DNA from: Pseudomonadota bacterium
GTDB taxonomy: Bacteria > Pseudomonadota > Gammaproteobacteria > Burkholderiales > Burkholderiaceae_B
Direction of reading: 5' to 3'
Assembly (NCBI GenBank): GCA_023432075.1
Contig: JAEYVD010000277.1
Location: forward strand, 1 to 5,053
Length of the DNA: 5,053 nucleotides
The translations under genes were made by a program, and so were the position numbers. Shown piece after piece: positions 1-5,053 of this stretch. Positions within the stretch are counted from its first letter, which is position 1. The number at the start of each line of letters is the position of its first letter. The notes beneath the pieces were generated by a model. The model was not told where the DNA came from and did not search any database. It saw only the letters and a list, made by a program, of their open reading frames with translations.

Positions 1-299
1 TCGCGCAGGGGCGCGGGCAACACGCCGGCCGATTCCAGGAAGGCGATGAAGCCAATGGACTCGGTGCCGAGCTGTTGGTATTCGTTCTCGGTGTAGATCC
101 GGGTGCCAGACGAGGGAGCCTGTGCCAGATCGACGCACCGTTCGGTGGTCTCGGCCAGGCCGTACAGCCACCCGAGCGCGTCGTCGATGTCCTCGTGCTC
201 GAAACCGGCAGCGGCAAGCCGCTTGGCGAGCACATCGGCAGCAGGACAGGCCTGAGGCGTGTAGTAATTCTCGAACAGATAGACCAGGATATCGAACAT
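1..299 (-). CDS. smg: Smg family protein (DUF494), 3' end missing at the window edge
   Basis: Reading the minus strand from the ATG at 299 gives an open frame of 99 codons to the window edge. It begins MFDILVYLFENYY and continues with ACPAADVLAKRLAAAGFE and DDALGWLYGL. This acidic, helix-rich start is what I recognise as the N-terminus of Smg/DUF494 proteins, which are usually about 150-160 residues, so roughly a third is missing. The biochemical role is not established. In many proteobacteria smg lies near dprA (smf) and topA. Here no dprA lies directly upstream; a TRAP permease on the same strand does, separated by a terminator, so smg probably has its own promoter. The start is supported by the family-typical MFD beginning; no strong Shine-Dalgarno sequence precedes it. 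Family assignment is from memory of the family pattern. Confidence 0.88.
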   Translation of the reverse strand, partial: MFDILVYLFENYYTPQACPAADVLAKRLAAAGFEHEDIDDALGWLYGLAETTERCVDLAQAPSSGTRIYTENEYQQLGTESIGFIAFLESAGVLPAPLR

Positions 300-360
300 A
301 TGGCGCAGTTTGTGCCTGTTTGCACAGTCGGCCCGCATATCGGCAGACCAGCAAACATGA

Positions 361-394
361 ATTTTACTTTACGCCGATTTAATTTGCCGGGCAA
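361..394 (-). promoter_or_regulatory. Possible sigma-70 promoter for smg
   Basis: On the minus strand, TTGCCC (394-389) is followed after exactly 17 bases by TAAAGT (371-366), each matching 4 of 6 consensus bases. An overlapping TAAAAT (366-361) is a closer -10 match but lies too far from this -35. The segment is AT-rich compared with its surroundings, lies downstream of the permease terminator, and would give a leader of roughly 55-60 bases before the smg ATG at 299. It is a prediction by eye only. Confidence 0.35.
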
Positions 395-443
395 CCGGGG
401 AAAAGGCGGATGTTGTAGGACGTCACCATGCGCCCAAGACCGC

Positions 444-473
444 CCATTTTGCGCCCAAATGCTGACAAAATGG
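444..473. repeat. Perfect 8-bp inverted repeat between terminator and smg promoter
   Basis: CCATTTTG (444-451) and CAAAATGG (466-473) are exact reverse complements separated by 14 bases. The dyad spans 30 bp and lies about 50 bp upstream of the predicted smg -35. It could be an operator for a dimeric regulator or a weak hairpin. It overlaps the last of three CGCCCA motifs (431, 441, 452) spaced 10 and 11 bp apart. No regulator is recognised. Confidence 0.35.
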
Positions 474-483
474 CTGATTCAGC

Positions 484-520
484 AAAAAGGGGCGGCCCCG
501 ACTGGGTCCGCCCCTTTTTT
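484..520 (-). terminator. Rho-independent terminator after the TRAP permease
   Basis: GGGGCGG (489-495) pairs with CCGCCCC (508-514). CCC (497-499) and GGG (504-506) extend the stem inward past one mismatch, leaving a 4-base loop. The stem is flanked by AAAAA (484-488) and TTTTTT (515-520), so the minus-strand transcript ends in a U-tract. It starts 16 bases after the permease stop codon. The symmetrical A and T tracts mean it could work in both directions, but there is no plus-strand gene to its left in the window. Confidence 0.9.
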
Positions 521-536
521 GTTCCGGCCCCCGGCG

Positions 537-2561
537 CTACACCGCCTTGGGCGCGTTCTCCAGTTTCAGACCCGCCAGCTGGCGGATGAACACCGGGATG
601 CAGATCACCACCCCGATGATGCCGCTAGTCAGGCCCGGGATGATCGTCAGCAGCGCGCCAAGGGTGCACAGCCAGCGTTCCCAGCTCTTCATGCCCACCA
701 GCATGTAACGCGAGAAGGCGGCCGACAGCAGCACCAGCCCGCCCATGCACCCGATCAGCGTCACAAAGAAGTCGTACCAGGTGAACCCCTGCACCGAGAT
801 CAGCAGCGACGGCGAGAACACAAACACGAACGGCACGATGAGCTTGGTGATGCCCAGCCGGAACGCTGTGTTGCCGGTCTTGAAGGGATCGCTGCCCGCC
901 ATGCCCGCCGCCGCATACGCGGCCAGCGCCACCGGGGGCGTGATGTCCGCCAGGATGCCGAAATAGAACACGAAGAAGTGCGCCGCGATGGGTTGCACGC
1001 CCAGCTGCACCAGCGTGGGCGCCGCAACGGCCACCATGATGAGGTAGTTGGCGGTGGTGGGCACGCCGCAGCCCATCAGGATGCAGACGATACCGGTCAT
1101 GACCAGCGCGGCGACCAGCGTAAGCGACTGTATGTCCGTCAACGCCTCGGGCAGGAAGAACGCAGCGCCGGAGGCCAGCACCTGCGAGGCGGCGATCACG
1201 ATGTACGAAATCTTGAAGCCCACGCCGGTCAGCGTCACCACGCCGATCACGATGCCCACGGTGCCGGCGGCCGCGCCGACCGCCAGCGCGTACTTCGCGC
1301 CGGTCTCGAAGGCTTCGTAGAGGTCGCGCCAGTGCAGGCGCTGGAACGGATTCAGCATGCCCACCACGATGCAGCCCGTGATGCCCGCGAAGGCCGCCAG
1401 ATACGGCGTGCGGCCGCTGGCCAGGACGCCGACCAGCAGCACCAGCGGAATCAGCGTCGGCCAGCGCATCTTGAACGACTGCTTGAGCTTGGGCATTTCC
1501 TCGGGGGTCAGTCCGCGCAGGCCTTCACGCTTGGCCTCGAAGTGGACCTGCATGAACATGCCGAAGAAATACAGGAAGGCTGGGAATATGCCCGCAATCG
1601 CAATCTGCTGGTACGGAATCCCCAGGAACTCGATCATCAGGAACGCGGCCGCGCCCATGATGGGCGGCGTGATCTGCCCGCCCGTGCTGCTGGCGGCCTC
1701 CACGCCTGCCGCGAAATGCCGCGGATAGCCCACGCGGATCATCGCAGGAATGGTCAGGGACCCCACCGTCACGGCGTTGGCCACCGACGATCCGGACAGC
1801 ATGCCGAACATCGCCGAGCCAAACACCGACACCTTGGCCGGCCCGCCAGCGTAGCGGCCCGCCACGGTCGAGGCCACGTCCAGGAACAGCTGGCCCAGCC
1901 CGATGCGGGTGGCCAGTACGCCGAACAGCACGAAGTGAAACACGTAGGTCGCCACCACCCCGACCGCCACGCCGTAGACGCCCTGGCTGGTCAGATACAT
2001 GTGGTTCACGACCTGGGACCATGTATTGCCCGCGTGCTTGAGCAGCCCGGGGAAGTACGGCCCAAACATCGCATAGGCCATGAACACGATCGCGATGATC
2101 GGCAGCGGCCACCCCATGGCGCGCCGCGTGGCTTCCAACAGGCCGATCAGCAGGATCGAGCCCATCAGCACGTCCTGCGGCAGCGGATTGCCCACGCGGA
2201 ACGCCAGGTCCTCGAAGATGTACGGGATGTACAGCACCGAAAGCGCCAGTGCGATGGCGATGATCCAGTCGTACAGTGGAATGCCGCCCGGCGAATACCA
2301 GGTGGACTTGGGCTGGCGCTGGTAGTGCGACTTGGAAAAGCCGAACACCAGGAAAATCAGGCTCAGCACGAAGGCCAGGTGCACGCCGCGGTGTGTCGCC
2401 TCGCGCAGCAGGCCGAAACCGGCGGTGTAGTAGTGAAAGATCGAGAGCGTGACCAACAGGCCCGAAACGATCCACGTAGCAGTCTTGTCCAGCGGCCGGA
2501 AGCGGATTTCCGAATCGTACTTTTCCGCCAGCTTCTGGGTTTTTTCGTGATCGATTTCCAT
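537..2561 (-). CDS. TRAP transporter permease, 4TM/12TM fusion (DctQ-DctM type), TAXI class
   Basis: This 674-residue polytopic inner-membrane protein is the permease of a TRAP transporter, a secondary importer that takes substrate from a periplasmic binding protein, normally driven by a Na+ or H+ gradient. The small (DctQ-like) and large (DctM-like) subunits are fused, as is usual in the TAXI class. After a charged cytoplasmic start (1-28), hydrophobic segments recur from about residue 29 to the C-terminus. Large-subunit signatures are visible: FGSAMFGMLSGSSVANA (248-263), STGGQITPPIMG (292-303), MGCGVPTTANYLIM (496-509) and DITPPVALAAYAAAGMAG (539-556), the last two mirroring the first two as expected of the inverted DctM halves. 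I chose the ATG at 2561 (MEIDHEKTQK). An in-frame ATG at 2603 would add 14 residues and lies inside a strong hairpin, but neither start has a good Shine-Dalgarno sequence. It lies 233 bases downstream of the binding-protein gene and is followed by a terminator. The substrate cannot be read from the sequence. Confidence 0.95.
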   Translation of the reverse strand: MEIDHEKTQKLAEKYDSEIRFRPLDKTATWIVSGLLVTLSIFHYYTAGFGLLREATHRGVHLAFVLSLIFLVFGFSKSHYQRQPKSTWYSPGGIPLYDWIIAIALALSVLYIPYIFEDLAFRVGNPLPQDVLMGSILLIGLLEATRRAMGWPLPIIAIVFMAYAMFGPYFPGLLKHAGNTWSQVVNHMYLTSQGVYGVAVGVVATYVFHFVLFGVLATRIGLGQLFLDVASTVAGRYAGGPAKVSVFGSAMFGMLSGSSVANAVTVGSLTIPAMIRVGYPRHFAAGVEAASSTGGQITPPIMGAAAFLMIEFLGIPYQQIAIAGIFPAFLYFFGMFMQVHFEAKREGLRGLTPEEMPKLKQSFKMRWPTLIPLVLLVGVLASGRTPYLAAFAGITGCIVVGMLNPFQRLHWRDLYEAFETGAKYALAVGAAAGTVGIVIGVVTLTGVGFKISYIVIAASQVLASGAAFFLPEALTDIQSLTLVAALVMTGIVCILMGCGVPTTANYLIMVAVAAPTLVQLGVQPIAAHFFVFYFGILADITPPVALAAYAAAGMAGSDPFKTGNTAFRLGITKLIVPFVFVFSPSLLISVQGFTWYDFFVTLIGCMGGLVLLSAAFSRYMLVGMKSWERWLCTLGALLTIIPGLTSGIIGVVICIPVFIRQLAGLKLENAPKAV

Positions 2562-2588
2562 CGCGGTAATTCTCAAGGTGATCCAGCA

Positions 2589-2616
2589 AGCAGGGCCGCA
2601 CAACGGCGGCCCTGCT
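2589..2616 (-). promoter_or_regulatory. Strong intercistronic hairpin just upstream of the permease start
   Basis: AGCAGGGCCGC (2589-2599) and GCGGCCCTGCT (2606-2616) form a perfect 11-bp stem with a 6-base loop. The stem ends 27 bases upstream of the permease ATG at 2561. No U-tract follows on either strand, so it is not a standard intrinsic terminator. In a transcript running from binding protein to permease it would be a very stable structure next to the ribosome-binding region. It could limit permease translation or protect or process the upstream message, as intercistronic hairpins do in other binding-protein operons. The function is inferred. Confidence 0.6.
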
Positions 2617-2621
2617 CAGAT

Positions 2622-2643
2622 GCGGCGCCAAAACAAACGCCGC
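2622..2643 (-). repeat. Second short spacer hairpin
   Basis: GCGGCG (2622-2627) and CGCCGC (2638-2643) can pair around a 10-base A-rich loop (plus-strand sense), directly beside the 11-bp hairpin at 2589-2616. In GC-rich DNA a 6-bp stem is not rare, so it may be chance. Confidence 0.25.
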
Positions 2644-2695
2644 CGACATAAAGACCTACGCGTCTCGCCAACCTCTACAAAGGCAAGCCACACGC

Positions 2696-2740
2696 AAAAA
2701 GAACCGGAGCCGCCCAAGCGGGGCCGCGCGGATCCGGCTC
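2696..2740 (-). terminator. Possible leaky terminator or attenuator inside the transporter operon
   Basis: On the minus strand, GAGCCG (2740-2735) can pair with CGGCTC (2712-2707), followed after three bases by TTCTTTTT (2703-2696). The intervening GC-rich loop can itself fold, with CCGC (2710-2713) against GCGG (2718-2721), so two pairings compete. It lies 55-100 bases after the binding-protein stop. A partly effective terminator here would give more binding protein than permease, as is common in uptake operons. The long loop makes this tentative. Confidence 0.35.
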
Positions 2741-2755
2741 TGCCGGTCCGCCACC

Positions 2756-2784
2756 GGCGCCCCTGGGGGAAGCGCCGCAGGCGC
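2756..2784 (-). repeat. GC-rich alternative hairpins after the binding-protein gene
   Basis: GCGCC (2772-2776) can pair with GGCGC (2780-2784) around a 3-base loop, or alternatively with GGCGC (2756-2760) around an 11-base loop. They begin 10 bases after the stop codon of the binding-protein gene. They have no U-tract and may only protect the 3' end of the upstream message. Confidence 0.3.
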
Positions 2785-2794
2785 ACGGGGGGGC

Positions 2795-3754
2795 TTATTT
2801 CATCAGGCCAATCTCTTTGTAGAACTTTTCGGCGCCCGGATGGAACGGGATGCCTGCACCCTTGGTCGCGTTTTCACGGGTGATCAGCTTGCCCTTGGCG
2901 TGGCCGGCGTCCAGCGTCTTGCGCGTGGCGTCGCTGTACAGCGCCTTGGTCACGTCGTACACCGTCTGCTCGGGGATCTTGGCCGACGTCACCATCTGCG
3001 CGTTCACCGAGATGGTCTTGACCTCGGGGATGTTCTGGTACGTGTTGGCGGCAATCACGTCGGGCGTGAAGAACTCTTGCTTGGCGCGCAGTGCGTCGAT
3101 TTCAGGACCCACCAGCGACACCAGTTCGATGTTGCCCGTGGAGGCCAGTTCGGCGATGGCGCCGGCCGGCGCGCCGCCCACGAAGAAGAACGCATCCAGG
3201 CCGCCGTCCTTGAGCTTGTCGCCCGCCTGGTTGGGCTTCAGGTATTCGGCCTTCACGTCCTTGTCGGTCATGCCGTACGCGCCCAGGATCAGCCGCACGT
3301 CGACCAGCGTGCCGGAGCCCGGCTCATCCATCGACACGCGCTTGCCCTTCAGATCGGCCACGCCCTTGATGCCGGAGCCCTTGCGCGTGACAAGGTGGAT
3401 GCTTTCCGGATACAGCGTGGAGATCAGACGCAGGTCCTGCGCCTTGGGCTTGCCTTCAAACGTGCCGGTGCCGCTGTAGGCCCAGAACGCCACGTCGGAT
3501 TGCGTGAAACCGGCTTCGAACGACCCGCCGATGATGCCGTTGATATTGGCGACCGACCCGTTGGAAGCAACCGCCGTGGCGATCAGCTTGCCCGGCTGCG
3601 ACACGGCATTGGCGATGATGCCGCCGATCGGGTAGTACGTGCCCGCCGTGCCGCCCGTGCCGATGCGGAAGAATTGCTGGGCCTGCGCGGTGCCGGTGGC
3701 GCCCACGGCGGCGACCGCGACGGTCAGGGCGGTGATCCAATGCTTGAGTTTCAT
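2795..3754 (-). CDS. TAXI family TRAP transporter periplasmic substrate-binding protein
   Basis: This 319-residue protein captures the substrate in the periplasm and delivers it to the fused permease encoded downstream. It has a clear Sec signal peptide: MKLKHW, a hydrophobic core (about 7-20), and a likely cleavage after AQA at residue 25. The mature protein opens with the TAXI hallmark FRIGTGGTAGTYYPIGG (29-45). Other family-typical parts are LVTRKGSGI (121-129), DLKGKRVSMDEPGSGT (134-149) and the C-terminal IPFHPGAEKFYKEIGL (302-317). Its length is normal for the family. The ATG at 3754 is chosen because it starts the signal peptide and has GGAG 8 bases upstream; an in-frame ATG at 3871 would put 39 charged residues before the signal peptide. 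It is probably first in an operon with the permease and is divergent from the aldolase gene. Known TAXI ligands include glutamate and other small acids; the ligand here is unknown. Confidence 0.95.
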   Translation of the reverse strand: MKLKHWITALTVAVAAVGATGTAQAQQFFRIGTGGTAGTYYPIGGIIANAVSQPGKLIATAVASNGSVANINGIIGGSFEAGFTQSDVAFWAYSGTGTFEGKPKAQDLRLISTLYPESIHLVTRKGSGIKGVADLKGKRVSMDEPGSGTLVDVRLILGAYGMTDKDVKAEYLKPNQAGDKLKDGGLDAFFFVGGAPAGAIAELASTGNIELVSLVGPEIDALRAKQEFFTPDVIAANTYQNIPEVKTISVNAQMVTSAKIPEQTVYDVTKALYSDATRKTLDAGHAKGKLITRENATKGAGIPFHPGAEKFYKEIGLMK

Positions 3755-3762
3755 GCGAGCTT

Positions 3763-3766
3763 CTCC
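3763..3766 (-). promoter_or_regulatory. Ribosome binding site of the TAXI binding protein
   Basis: GGAG on the minus strand, 8 bases before the ATG at 3754, decides this start over the in-frame ATG at 3871. Confidence 0.7.
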
Positions 3767-3865
3767 GATACGGATTTGACAGGTCTGTCGAGTGACGAGG
3801 TTCGTCTTGTCATCGCCGGCGCGGCGTGGCCGCCTGCCGGAAATGGGCCTCCCCTTGGGGGCCGT

Positions 3866-3878
3866 TTTCATGATGAAA
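3866..3878. promoter_or_regulatory. 13-bp palindrome TTTCAT-G-ATGAAA, possible operator
   Basis: TTTCAT (3866-3871) and ATGAAA (3873-3878) are exact inverted repeats around one central base. The site abuts the predicted minus-strand -10 of the transporter operon and would cover its transcription start, a classic place for a repressor. No specific regulator family is assigned. Confidence 0.35.
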
Positions 3879-3906
3879 TTCTGTCATGCCGCCCTCTGGT
3901 AGCCAA
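3878..3906 (-). promoter_or_regulatory. Possible promoter of the TRAP-TAXI operon
   Basis: On the minus strand, TTGGCT (3906-3901) and CAGAAT (3883-3878) are separated by exactly 17 bases, each matching 4 of 6 sigma-70 consensus bases. Transcription would start near 3871 and give a leader of about 117 bases. The -35 lies inside the dyad at 3899-3913 and the start point inside the palindrome at 3866-3878, so regulated expression is plausible. Confidence 0.35.
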
Positions 3907-3913
3907 TGGTTAC
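3899..3913. promoter_or_regulatory. LysR-box-like dyad in the divergent control region
   Basis: GTAGCCAATGGTTAC is a 15-bp interrupted palindrome with one mismatched pair (3902/3910). It contains the T-N11-A pattern (T3900, A3912) typical of LysR-type regulator sites. It overlaps the predicted transporter -35 and its right half carries the TGGTTAC motif repeated further right. No LysR gene lies in the window. Confidence 0.35.
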
Positions 3914-3942
3914 GGGGCTATCGTTTACCTGGGGGTGCATTG

Positions 3943-3981
3943 CCCCTTTGGTTATGGGTGGTCCCGCTTTGGTTATGCGTG
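3943..3981. repeat. Tandem 18-bp direct repeat, 21-bp period, upstream of the aldolase gene
   Basis: Positions 3943-3960 and 3964-3981 match at 16 of 18 bases and share the exact 11-mer CTTTGGTTATG (3946-3956, 3967-3977). A related TGGTTACGGG starts at 3907, exactly 42 bases before the matching TGGTTATGGG at 3949. Spacings of 21 and 42 bp place all copies on the same DNA face, as for activator or regulator binding sites. The repeat ends 38 bases before the aldolase ATG. I could not place a convincing -10/-35 pair for the aldolase, which fits an activator-dependent promoter but does not prove one. Confidence 0.6.
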
Positions 3982-4007
3982 CGTTACCCCTTCAGCAGTC
4001 AGACTAC

Positions 4008-4011
4008 GGAG
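4008..4011 (+). promoter_or_regulatory. Ribosome binding site of the aldolase gene
   Basis: GGAG lies 8 bases before the ATG at 4020. It decides that start over in-frame upstream ATGs at 3906, 3954 and 3975, which have no comparable site. Confidence 0.75.
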
Positions 4012-4019
4012 TCATCAGG

Positions 4020-5053
4020 ATGTCCCAGGAAGTCATACGCGGCATTGCGCTGCCCCCGCCCGCACAGCCGGGCGATCCGCTGGCCCGTGTCGACACGCCC
4101 AGCCTGGTGCTGGACCTGGCGCCTTTCGAAGCCAACCTGCGCGCGATGCAGGCCTGGGCAGACCGCCACGACGTCGCCCTGCGCCCGCACGCCAAGGCGC
4201 ACAAATGTCCCGAAATCGCATTGCGGCAGCTGGCGCTGGGCGCGCGCGGCATTTGCTGCCAGAAGGTCAGCGAAGCACTGCCCTTCGTGGCCGCCGGCAT
4301 CCAGGACATCCACATCAGCAACGAAGTCGTCGGCCCGGCCAAGCTGGCGCTGTTGGGCCAGTTGGCGCGCGTGGCAAAGATCAGCGTGTGCGTGGATAAC
4401 GCGCACAACCTGTTGCAGGTCTCGCAGGCCATGGCGCAGGCGGGTGCGCAGATTGACGTGCTGGTGGAAGTGGATGTCGGCCAGGGCCGCTGCGGGGTGT
4501 CGGACGACGCCCTCGTGCTGGCGCTGGCGCAGCAGGCGCGCGACCTGCCCGGCGTGAATTTTGCCGGCCTGCAGGCCTATCACGGGTCAGTGCAGCATTA
4601 CCGCACGCGCGAGGAGCGCGCCGAGGTCTGCCGCCAGGCGGCGCGCATCGCGGCGTCGTACGCGCAACTGCTGCGCGAGAGTGGCATCGCCTGCGACACC
4701 ATCACCGGCGGCGGCACGGGCAGCGCCGAGTTCGATGCGGCCAGCGGCGTCTATACCGAATTGCAGGCCGGTTCCTACGCCTTCATGGACGGCGACTATG
4801 GCGCCAACGAGTGGGACGGCCCCCTGGCGTTCGAGAACAGTCTGTTCGTGCTGGCCACGGTCATGAGCAAACCGGCGCCCGACCGGGTGATCCTGGACGC
4901 GGGCCTCAAGTCCACCACGGCCGAATGCGGCCCGCCCGCCATCTTCGGCGAACCGGGTCTGACGTACACCGCCATCAATGATGAGCACGGCGTCGTGCGC
5001 GTGGAACCGGGGGCGCAGGCGCCCGACCTGGGCGCGGTGCTGCGCCTGGTGCC
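4020..5053 (+). CDS. D-threonine aldolase family (DSD1-like) PLP enzyme, C-terminus missing at the window edge
   Basis: The frame stays open for 344 codons to the right edge; family members are about 380 residues, so some 35 are missing. This is a fold-type III PLP enzyme with an alanine racemase-like barrel. It is expected to cleave D-threonine and other D-beta-hydroxy-amino acids to glycine and an aldehyde in the cytoplasm, with a divalent metal such as Mn2+. Visible residues: the PLP lysine K59 in RPHAKAHK (55-62), R157 in GQGRCGV, Y187 and H188 in LQAYHGS, H193 in VQHY, the phosphate-binding TGGGTGS (229-235), and GSYAFMDGDY (251-260). From memory the sequence is nearly identical to the Alcaligenes xylosoxidans enzyme, whose metal ligands are H347 and D349; the window ends just before these. 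The start at 4020 has GGAG 8 bases upstream. The gene is divergent from the TRAP-TAXI operon, suggesting joint control. A related activity, such as D-3-hydroxyaspartate aldolase or D-serine dehydratase, is less likely. Confidence 0.93.
   Translation, partial: MSQEVIRGIALPPPAQPGDPLARVDTPSLVLDLAPFEANLRAMQAWADRHDVALRPHAKAHKCPEIALRQLALGARGICCQKVSEALPFVAAGIQDIHISNEVVGPAKLALLGQLARVAKISVCVDNAHNLLQVSQAMAQAGAQIDVLVEVDVGQGRCGVSDDALVLALAQQARDLPGVNFAGLQAYHGSVQHYRTREERAEVCRQAARIAASYAQLLRESGIACDTITGGGTGSAEFDAASGVYTELQAGSYAFMDGDYGANEWDGPLAFENSLFVLATVMSKPAPDRVILDAGLKSTTAECGPPAIFGEPGLTYTAINDEHGVVRVEPGAQAPDLGAVLRLV

Noticed and set aside
473..483. Small palindrome GCTGA-T-TCAGC beside the terminator.
   Set aside because: Five-base arms are too short to separate from chance, and it lies next to the terminator A-tract without further context.
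1525..2649. A 374-codon minus-strand open frame overlapping the permease in another phase.
   Set aside because: It is Arg/Gly/Ala/His-rich and shadows the permease, whose frame carries all the TRAP signatures.
75..2651. An 858-codon open frame on the plus strand, antisense to smg and the TRAP permease.
   Set aside because: Its product is extremely rich in Arg, His, Gln and Asp with no recognisable domain. It lies opposite a clear membrane-protein gene, the usual effect of GC-rich codon use on the complementary strand.
3776..3781. A perfect TTGACA -35 hexamer on the plus strand.
   Set aside because: No -10-like sequence lies 16-18 bases downstream, and it would read into the leader more than 200 bases before the aldolase.
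3846..3868. Hairpin GGCCTCCCCTTGGGGGCC followed by TTTT on the plus strand, resembling a terminator.
   Set aside because: The stem has a bulge, the T-run is only four bases, and no plus-strand gene lies upstream. On the minus strand, where transcription is expected, no U-tract follows.
2840..4399. A 519-codon plus-strand open frame spanning the binding-protein gene and the divergent region.
   Set aside because: It is antisense to a gene with a signal peptide and TAXI motifs, then overlaps the true aldolase frame out of phase. Its composition is low in hydrophobic patterning and matches no family.
3999..4583. Minus-strand open frames opposite the aldolase gene.
   Set aside because: The plus-strand frame has the PLP lysine, phosphate loop and good ribosome binding site; the antisense products have no recognisable features.
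1..5053. A new mobile, defence or CRISPR-like system.
   Set aside because: No transposase, integrase, repeat array, tRNA or unfamiliar gene cluster is present. All four coding regions belong to known families.

Overview
The window is GC-rich proteobacterial DNA with dense, ordinary coding. Gene content and protein sequence point to a betaproteobacterium of the Alcaligenaceae, most likely Achromobacter. The rightmost protein looks nearly identical, from memory, to the structurally characterised D-threonine aldolase of Alcaligenes (Achromobacter) xylosoxidans. No search was possible, so the genus is an inference.

Layout, left to right. Positions 1-299 (minus) hold the first 99 codons of smg, a DUF494-family gene that runs off the left edge. 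Positions 300-536 are non-coding: a possible smg promoter, a short inverted repeat, and a strong rho-independent terminator (484-520) that ends the transporter transcript. Positions 537-2561 (minus) encode a fused 4TM/12TM TRAP transporter permease. Positions 2562-2794 are a spacer with several GC-rich hairpins. Positions 2795-3754 (minus) encode the TAXI-type periplasmic substrate-binding protein of the same transporter. Positions 3755-4019 form a divergent control region. Positions 4020-5053 (plus) encode a D-threonine aldolase-type PLP enzyme that is cut by the right edge about three codons before its expected metal site.

The binding protein and the permease form a complete TRAP-TAXI uptake system, transcribed in the order binding protein then permease. 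The aldolase is transcribed divergently from a shared 265-base region that contains phased direct repeats and a LysR-box-like dyad. The simplest reading is a co-regulated pair: sodium- or proton-driven uptake of a small acid or amino acid, and retro-aldol cleavage of a D-beta-hydroxy-amino acid to glycine and an aldehyde. The substrate link rests only on gene arrangement.

I found no mobile element, CRISPR array, RNA gene or unknown defence-like system. The most interesting non-coding signal is the set of TGGTTAY repeats spaced at exactly 21 and 42 bases between the divergent genes.
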